NCBI GenBank assembly: GCA_000482145.1 | Contig: AUXH01000557.1 | Span: 1-12,711 of the forward strand | Origin: Strigomonas culicis | Taxonomy: Eukaryota; Euglenozoa; Kinetoplastea; Trypanosomatida; Trypanosomatidae | Direction: 5' to 3' | DNA length: 12,711 nucleotides | Shown: positions 1 to 6,600 of the stretch, in pieces | How the letters are laid out: every line of letters begins with the position of its first letter | Numbering within the stretch: position 1 is the first letter of the stretch | Made by a program: the position numbers and the translations under genes | The notes under the pieces: generated by a model | The model's database searches: none | What the model was told of the DNA's origin: nothing | Seen by the model: the letters and a program-made list of their open reading frames with translations, nothing else

Positions 1-21
1 TAATAATAATAGTAATAATAC

Positions 22-177
22 TAATAGTGACAACATCAGCATTGTAATACTAAAGACGACAATAATTTTTGTTATCATAAACTACTGTCAAACTGACGTG
101 CATTATTGTGGGTATCATCATGTATATATATATATATATATTGATTGCTACTCTTCTTATTATTCTACGAGCAATGT
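22..177 (-). repeat. Direct repeat element, copy 1
   Basis: About 156 bp, nearly identical to 586-733 in the same orientation, differing by a longer TA run, three single-base indels and a few substitutions. In minus sense it begins just after a T-rich tract (210-181), with an AG at 166-165, and contains a short ATG-initiated frame (121 to 50). Strand is given from neighbouring transcription and is inferred. Confidence 0.85.
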
Positions 178-259
178 AAAAGGGCAAAATAAAAGAAAAC
201 AAAAAAAAAACATATACACAAGTAAATAAAGCAAAGCAATAAGGGAAAAGAAGGGTCTG

Positions 260-296
260 GCCACCGTAACTACATCTATATATACTTATTTTTGGA
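260..296. repeat. Short repeat, copy 1 of pair
   Basis: A 37-bp segment that aligns with 531-567; the core GTAACTACATCTAT is identical in both, with divergence on either side. Same orientation. The order relative to the larger element is reversed between copies: here the short repeat follows the large one. Confidence 0.65.
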
Positions 297-530
297 AAGT
301 ATTGATGACTCTTTGGAGGCTTTCCTTTTCAAAACAACAACTAAAATAATGAACTATGTACATCATCATTTTTTTTTGCGGTTTCTGTTCAGACTTCTCT
401 GCGGGTGTTCTATGATATCAGAAGAATGACACTATACTGGCAACGCCATACATCCCGTATGGTTGTATAGCACCTCTCATGGAACAGGACATCATCAGTA
501 CAGAAATCAAAAACAAACAAAAAAAATATA

Positions 531-567
531 GCTACTGTAACTACATCTATAAGTAATAATTATTGGA
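531..567. repeat. Short repeat, copy 2 of pair
   Basis: Counterpart of 260-296, sharing GTAACTACATCTAT and an ATTGGA-like end. It lies 18 bp before the second large repeat, so the two repeat families do not form a simple tandem unit. Confidence 0.65.
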
Positions 568-585
568 TTTGAGTAAATCCACAGT

Positions 586-733
586 TAATAGTGACAACAT
601 CAGCATTGTAATACTAAAGCGACAATAATTTTTGTATCATAAACTCTGTCAAACTGACGTGCATTATTGTGGGTATCATCATGTATATATATATATTGAT
701 TGTTACTCTTCTCATTATTCTACGAACAGCGTA
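586..733 (-). repeat. Direct repeat element, copy 2
   Basis: About 148 bp matching 22-177. The TA run is shorter (six units at 684-695 against nine at 123-140). In minus sense it lies just downstream of a long pyrimidine tract at 820-771. No transposase, terminal inverted repeats or target duplication are visible, so this is a local duplication rather than a recognisable mobile element. Confidence 0.85.
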
Positions 734-748
734 ACGCCAAAAAGCATA

Positions 749-820
749 CTGAGTAGTACACCAAATCGAACAAAATAAAGAAAAAGAGAGAAAAGAAAAG
801 AAAAAGAAGAAATAAAAGAG
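749..820 (-). promoter_or_regulatory. Candidate trans-splice acceptor with no downstream gene in view
   Basis: In minus sense 820-771 is an unbroken run of T and C with few purines, followed by the first AG at 750-749. It is as strong as the acceptors of the three protein genes, yet leads only into repeat copy 2. It may serve a short transcript, set the GSS poly(A) site, or be a fortuitous simple repeat. Confidence 0.4.
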
Positions 821-1568
821 AATTCTATTTCCGCTTTCTCTTTTTTCCCACTCTTTCTTTTTATCTTGTTCGGTCCCGTGTATGCACATCCAGCTGACTA
901 ACGGTTCGTTTGTGTATAAAACAACAACACAGATAAGACGTATAATCTGGCTACTATTAATTCATGAAAGTTTAAAAGAAAATGGAAACTGTCATGACTC
1001 AAACAGAGTAGCGTATATCCGTTGTATCTATCCGAAAACACTAATATTGAACTGAGCTCCGAATGCCTTACAAAAACCATACTACGTATTAGAGAGAGAG
1101 AGAGACAGAATGGGAGGAGGAATATATAAATATATATAGTTTTTAGTATTACGCTTTATGAAACGTCCAAATGCTTTCCCCTTTTTTTTTGTTAAAGATA
1201 CAATTAAAGAGAAGATGCTACATTTATATATGCGAATTTGTTTTTTTTTTTCATCATTACAAATGATGTATGGTCAGTGTCGCTTACGCAAAAAAAAAAA
1301 AACAGGAAAAGAATAATGAGAGCAAATACTGTAAATCACAAAACGGCAACATATATATGTATAAATGCATCCTTTTTTTTTAAATTAGTGATTGTAATAA
1401 TAATAATAAAGGTAGGAAAAAGGAGAGAAAAAAAAAGAGTTACCCTTTTTTTTTTGCACCTTATCAATGAGTGTATTTACGTAAGAAAAGCGAAGCGAGA
1501 GAGGGGGTGGAGGAAGGGACGCACCCGGTCCCGTCCCCCCTCCCTCGCCCATCTTCACAGGCTGTGGC

Positions 1569-3287
1569 TCAATCCACGAGCAGGGCACAGTCCAGACAGG
1601 CGACGCCCGCCATGACACCGCCGTCCGCAACGTCGGCCGGCTTGGAGCGCACAATGTATCCCGCCACCGCGTTGTGGTAGTGGTGGTGGCTCCCTCCCTG
1701 CTCCTGCTGCTGCCCCGCGTTGTGGCTCGCGTCGTAGCGCCCGTCGGACAGGATGGTGCCATAGACGCCAAGCTCCGAACACAGGTTTTGCTGCAGGACG
1801 TGGATCTCGCCGTGGCGGAAGACGACGCCGGTGACGACAGGGAAGTTGATTCGCCGCATGAGGATGTACTCCTGCCGGATCTTGTGGTAGAGGGCGGGGT
1901 GGTCCGTCTCCGTCGTCTGCGCGAGCAGCGCGACCATCTCCGCGCCGGCGATGAGGTTGCCGCCGCCCTCCAGCTGCGGCTTCAGCACATAATCGTCCGG
2001 CGCCGCGATCGCCTGCTGGATGTACGCCTCCGGGTCGCCCGCCCCGGCCGCGTACTCGTGGCGGTTGAGGGAGTACTGCGGCATAAAGTGCTGCTGCACC
2101 AGGGCCGCGGCCGCCGCGTCGCCGCCGAGGCCGAGGTCGCGCAGCACGCGCTCCGGGTCCGAGAAGAGCAGCTGCTGGATCTTCTTGAAGGTGAGGAGGT
2201 GGTAGGGGACGCTCGGGCACTTGACCGCGTTGCTGCGCTCGAGCAGCAGCCGCGCGCGCCAGGTGGCCTCCGTCGGGTAGTCTTCTGGCACGTAGGCGCT
2301 GCGGTAGTACACCACGGCGCAGAGGTACTGCCCCTCGAGCACGGCGAAGGGCGGCACGCGGTCCGCGCCGGGCGCCGCCGCGACGTCCACGAGCTCCAGC
2401 GCGTCGTGCACCTGCGCGTGGGTGCGGCGGATGCTGCGGATGTCGTGCGCCCGCAGCAGCTCGAAGAGCAGCTTATACTGGTCCCCCGTGTTGCGCTCGT
2501 TCTCCTGTACGACGACGAGCACCACGGGCTGTAGCTGCGTCGGGTTGACGCCCGGGTGCGCGCGGCTGTAATCCTCGCAGAAGCGGCCGTAGTGCGCAGC
2601 CAGCTGCGCGCGCCACGCGGCGACGGCGGCGGCCAGCGCCGCCGGGACGTCGACGCCGGAGGTGCTCCGCTCGATGTTGCCGGTGATGGTGCGGGAGAGC
2701 TCGTCCGCGCTGCGCGTCTGCGTCACGAGGCGCTGGTGCTGCTGCAGGTACTGGTGAAAGTCCCCGACGAGGGGGGAGAGCCCCGCGAAGCTGCAGCTGA
2801 TTGTGTTCACCTCCACGTTCTTCCACTGCTCCGCCGTCTCCGCCCCCGGCTGCGCCGCGGCGGGCACCGCCCGCATGTAGTCCGTGCGCAGGATGCCGAG
2901 CATGAGCGGCTGGAAGACCGCCGCGCCGGTGCCGGACGGCGTCAGGTACACCTCTTTCAAAATGTCGACGAGGTGACCGGTAAAGTCGGCGTCACTGGCG
3001 GCTGTTTCGGCGAGCGCGGCTGCCAGAAAGTCGTACGCTCGCGCCAGTCGGTCGACCACTTCGTTCCACAGGCGCTGCCGCTGCAGCAGCTCGTGCAGCA
3101 CGGCGCGCCGCACGACGAGCGGGGCAAGGGTCAGCGCGGGGTGCGTGATGTCGTACTGCGGGGCGCGGCGCATGACCAGGCCGAGCTCGAGGCACTTCGC
3201 CTCCAGCTGCTCCGCGCTCGGCAGCAGCGGCAGCAGCTCCGACCGGTTGGTCGGCACGAACGCGCTGGGCGGTGCGGGTGTTGCCAT
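1569..3287 (-). CDS. GSS: Glutathione synthetase (eukaryotic type)
   Basis: 572 aa. Joins gamma-glutamylcysteine to glycine using ATP to make glutathione, which trypanosomatids then couple to spermidine to form trypanothione; presumably cytosolic, since no targeting signal is visible. By eye against the human enzyme the active site is complete: LRTDYM with substrate Arg134; Mg ligands Glu159 and Asn161 in VEVNTISCSF and Glu440; ENERNTGDQ at 262-270; YYRSAY with Arg329 and Tyr332; LLLERSNAVKCP at 347-358; ATP-site Lys368/369 and Lys436; glycine-rich loop EGGG 440-443; VRSK with Arg547 and Lys549; and the alanine/glycine lid DGGVMAG at 555-561. Length is slightly above the ~470-570 aa usual for the family. 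The start is the first ATG after the predicted splice acceptor, giving a 46-nt leader without upstream ATGs; the stop is TGA. Oddities: a Gln/His-rich insertion at 525-538, and LEGGGNL in place of the human REGGGNN. Family assignment is very safe. Confidence 0.96.
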   Translation of the reverse strand: MATPAPPSAFVPTNRSELLPLLPSAEQLEAKCLELGLVMRRAPQYDITHPALTLAPLVVRRAVLHELLQRQRLWNEVVDRLARAYDFLAAALAETAASDADFTGHLVDILKEVYLTPSGTGAAVFQPLMLGILRTDYMRAVPAAAQPGAETAEQWKNVEVNTISCSFAGLSPLVGDFHQYLQQHQRLVTQTRSADELSRTITGNIERSTSGVDVPAALAAAVAAWRAQLAAHYGRFCEDYSRAHPGVNPTQLQPVVLVVVQENERNTGDQYKLLFELLRAHDIRSIRRTHAQVHDALELVDVAAAPGADRVPPFAVLEGQYLCAVVYYRSAYVPEDYPTEATWRARLLLERSNAVKCPSVPYHLLTFKKIQQLLFSDPERVLRDLGLGGDAAAAALVQQHFMPQYSLNRHEYAAGAGDPEAYIQQAIAAPDDYVLKPQLEGGGNLIAGAEMVALLAQTTETDHPALYHKIRQEYILMRRINFPVVTGVVFRHGEIHVLQQNLCSELGVYGTILSDGRYDASHNAGQQQEQGGSHHHYHNAVAGYIVRSKPADVADGGVMAGVACLDCALLVD

Positions 3288-3680
3288 GATGTGTGCGTGC
3301 GTGTGATCGCGAGAATAAACAATGCGATAGAGACTGCGAGACAGGAAGAGAGGGGGAGAGAGGGAGGGACGTGCGAAGACAAATGTGACATGCTAAAAAG
3401 AGTACTTTTTTCCTTCTTCTTCAAAGCCCACACAGCATGGGATACGACATACAGATCGATGAGTTCACGCGGATAAACTAGAAAACAATCAAAACAACAA
3501 CACAATCACAGGTATATATAATGAATTTATGAGAGAGTGATTCCAATTCTATGCCTTCACAGTGCTTTTTTTTTGTTCTTTAAAGACGGAAATGTACTAT
3601 GTATGTATGAGAAGAAGTCGCAGCACAAAAATAAACAAACAAACAAACAAACGAAAAAAAGCGTAACCCGCTTTCTTTTT
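3288..3680. other. Intergenic region between POLIC and GSS
   Basis: 393 bp holding the POLIC 3' UTR and the GSS leader. It contains an (AAAC)n run at 3633-3652, several homopolymers and the GSS pyrimidine tract. No gene or RNA motif seen. Confidence 0.75.
3334..3370 (-). promoter_or_regulatory. Predicted trans-splice acceptor of the GSS gene
   Basis: On the minus strand a C/T-rich tract (3370 down to about 3339) ends at the first AG, at 3335-3334. This leaves a 46-nt leader before the GSS ATG. In kinetoplastids such a tract directs spliced-leader addition and also sets the poly(A) site of the upstream gene, here POLIC. Position is inferred from the first-AG rule. Confidence 0.65.
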
Positions 3681-6600
3681 TTATGAAGACAACTCGCCCA
3701 GCGAAGGACCCTGGTGCACCTCCGCGCTGAACGGCACGTCCAGCTTCATCTCGGGGTACAGCGTGTCCATCACCTGCTGCGTGTTGCCCATGAGCTGCTT
3801 GAGGTCCGCGACGACGTCGGCGGCCACGTCCTCGTGGCAGTCCACCCACACACAGTCGTGCACTGTGTTCACGAGAAACGCCTTGTTGTTGTAGTTCTTT
3901 TTCTCAAAGAAGAGACGGACGATCTTGCCGCACATGATCTGCACAATCTCTCCCGCGAGGCCCTGCACCGGGTAGTTCTTGAGCCGCGGCACGCTCTTGC
4001 GGTCCTTCGTGAAGTCGAACTTGCTGCCGGTCGGCACAACAAAATAGTAGAGCGGCTCCGTCAGCATCAGCACGCGGCGCGCGTTGGCGTTCGTGAGGGC
4101 GGCGTCGAGCGTGCGCATGCGCAGCAGCCGGTCCGCCCCGGCCTCCACGCAGTCCTTCACGAGCTGATAATAGTGTCCCAGCTCGCGGTAGTGGCTCTCC
4201 TCCGCGGCGATGAGCCGCTCCACTTCATGCTCCGTCAGCCCCGTCGTCGTCGCGATGGTGGCGATGCCGGCGCCGTACTGCCGCTGGAAGGAAAAGACCT
4301 TCGCCTGCTGGCGCAGCTGCACGTAGCCGGGGTCCTTCTCCACCTTCGTCTTGCGCACCACATCCGCGTAGGGCTCCTTCGTCATGAGCGACACGCGCAG
4401 GCAGTGGAAGTCGATCTTCTCGCGCAGTTCCTGCATCATCTTGCTGTCGCGGCTCAGCGCGGCGAGCACGACCACCTCGAGCTGACTGTAGTCCGCCTCC
4501 ACCATGCGGCCCGCGCGGCCGAAGCGCGAAACGATGAGGCGCCGCAGGTCCTGCTCCTTCGGGATGTTCTGCAGGTTCGGTGCCTGAGACGAGAGCCGCC
4601 CGGTCGCGGTGACGCAGTGGCACAGCTCCCCGTGCACCCGGTCGTGGTTCTCCGGGAGCACCGCGCGGAAGAGGCAGCCCTCGTCGAAGAGCTGCAGCTT
4701 CTTCTCCGTGAAACGCAGCTGCTGCAGCGCGGCGAAGAAGCTGAGGTCGATCTCCTTGTAGGGCGACAGCAGCACCGTCACGCGCTCCATCGCATCCGCG
4801 CCGGACGACGCGGTGCGGCCGCGCAGGAAGCGGTACAGGATCGGCCGCAGGTTCGGCGGCGTCACCATCCACAGCATGCCCGGCGTGCTCGCCTGCTCCT
4901 GGCCGTGGACGCCCTCCGGCAGCGCGGCCGGCACGGGGTGTGTGTTGCGGAACGCGTCCCGCGGGGTGCCCATCCCCGCCGCGCAGTGCGACAGCAGCGC
5001 GCGCAGCACACCCTCGAGCCCGCTCAGCGCCATGAGCTCCCCCGCGTGCACGTCCCAGTTCACCTTGGCGGAGAAGGTCACGTCGGAGGAGCCGGTGAGC
5101 GCCGTGAAGTCGGACTCGAAGGAGTCGCCGACGCCCTGCGGCGGCGGCGGGAACGCGCGGTGGAGGTCGGCGAAGCAGACGCGCTCGAAGGGCAGCCCCG
5201 GCTCGTCGCGGCCGGCGGCCGGCGGCAGCAGCGCCTCCACAATCGCCCGCACGACGCCGGTGTCGACCAGCGGCTCCAGCTTCTCGTGCGTGCAGTTCGT
5301 GAGGATCAGGACGTTGCGCAGCTCGTAGCTCTTCTTGCCCAGCCGGCGGTGCGGCAGGATCTGCTTCAGCGGTTTGTAGTTCACGATGAGCTCGCGCAGC
5401 TGCGGCACCGTGACGAGGTCGGGGTGGTCCGACATGGGGAGGATGTCGTCCACCGCGACGCGCACGTTGAGCTCCGGTGTGTCACCGGGCGCCCCCGGAC
5501 AGTAAAGACAGACCTGCTCCAGCAGCCCGCCGAGCCGCGCGCGGACCGTCAGCACGACGACGGCGGTCGCCGGCAGGAGGTGCTCCATCGTCGCGCGGCG
5601 CGTCAGCTCCTGCGCGCGGCGCAGCGCGCCCTCGACCTGCGCGGCGGTGAAGGCGAGCTCCGGCGTCGTGTTGGCCGCGGTGCCGCTCGTCTCGCCGAGG
5701 AGCGCGGCCGGCTGCGTGTACACCTCCGGCAGCGTTGTGCCCGTCACGTGGCAGGCCGCGTGCGGGAGAAGGCTCGTGATGGGGTAGCGCGTCGGCCGAA
5801 CGGGGACGAAGCGCATGCCGAGGTGGCGGCAGAGCGCGCCGCCGTAGATGATCGTGCTGATATCCTGCGGGCTGCGGAAGTTGATGCGCTGCCGCACCTC
5901 GTCATCCATGTGCTTCGTAAAGTCGAGGATGCGGTCGAGCAGATCCTTCTCGAGCCGCTCGTGGTCGAGGCGGAGGCGGTTCGCGAAGCGGCTCACCTCC
6001 GTCTGCGACTCGACCTGAAGGCCGTTGCTCTCCATCTCCGTCGAGGCGAGCAGCCCGTCCATGCGGTGCAGTAGCGAGCACAGCTGGCGCGTGTTCACCG
6101 CCACCTCGAGCTGCATCTCGAAGATGAGCTTCAGCTTCGCGAGTGGGTGCATGGGACCGCGCAGCGGTCCGTCATGGTACTGCAGCAGCGTGCGCTCCAT
6201 CGTGCCGAGGTGCAGGTGGTTGAAGCCCTTCAGCAGGTACTGTGCGTACTGCGCGCACCAGATGCGGCCGCCGTTGAACAGAAACCGCCGCAGCTTCTTC
6301 GAGGTGCGCAGGAAGAGCAGCACGCGCTTCACGTCCCACGAGATGAGGATCGCGCCCGCGGCGCGGTCCTTCGGGTTGGGTGCGTCGCGCGGCCCGAGCG
6401 GCAGCCCCACCGGCAGCACGTCCTCCGGCTCGACGAAGGCAGTCACCTCGCCGCTCTTCTCGTCCACCTCCGCCTCGTGTAGCGCCATGGGCGGCGGGTT
6501 CGGCAGCGCGAGCGTGCTCCACAGCTGCGTCTGCGCCTCCGTGATGCCGTTCTTGGAGCTGAAGGGGTTGTCCGCGCGCCGCGCGGCGGTCACGTCGGCG

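Larger units (their letters stand above)
1..1568. other. AT-rich region beyond GSS, no convincing protein gene
   Basis: About 1.57 kb containing the GSS 3' UTR and the DNA beyond it in the direction of transcription. It is AT-rich with many A/T homopolymers, TA and AG microsatellites and TAA-type trinucleotide runs. The only frames longer than 60 codons are low-complexity readings of the simple repeats. The notable contents are the duplicated element (22-177 and 586-733), a second shorter repeat pair (260-296 and 531-567), a two-stem dyad (432-470) and strong minus-strand pyrimidine tracts. It could include short non-coding transcripts. Confidence 0.7.

Noticed and set aside
302..308. TTGATGA on the plus strand as a C box
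   Set aside because: Wrong strand for local transcription and no suitable CTGA at snoRNA distance.
417..498. CTGATGA...CTGA pair on the minus strand as a second C/D snoRNA
   Set aside because: First base of the C box is off consensus, the terminal stem is only about three weak pairs, and a strong hairpin occupies the interior.
22..733. Transposable element or CRISPR-like array
   Set aside because: Only two copies, no terminal repeats, no coding capacity, irregular spacing and a eukaryotic context.
614..889. Minus-strand 91-codon frame
   Set aside because: Most of it is the Lys/Phe-rich reading of the pyrimidine tract; only its last 22 codons fall in the duplicated element and are discussed there.
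898..1080. Minus-strand 60-codon frame
   Set aside because: No recognisable domain, no good acceptor directly upstream and AT-rich non-coding composition; too short to support alone.
1..1568. tRNA or other classical RNA gene
   Set aside because: No T-arm GTTCRANNC with paired acceptor stem was found on either strand; GGTTCG at 903 lacks any cloverleaf context.
1674..3476. Long plus-strand open frames over GSS (1674-2534 and 2556-3476)
   Set aside because: They lie in the frame complementary to the GSS codons, are Arg/Val/His-rich with no family resemblance, and are explained by absence of TTA/CTA/TCA codons on the sense strand.
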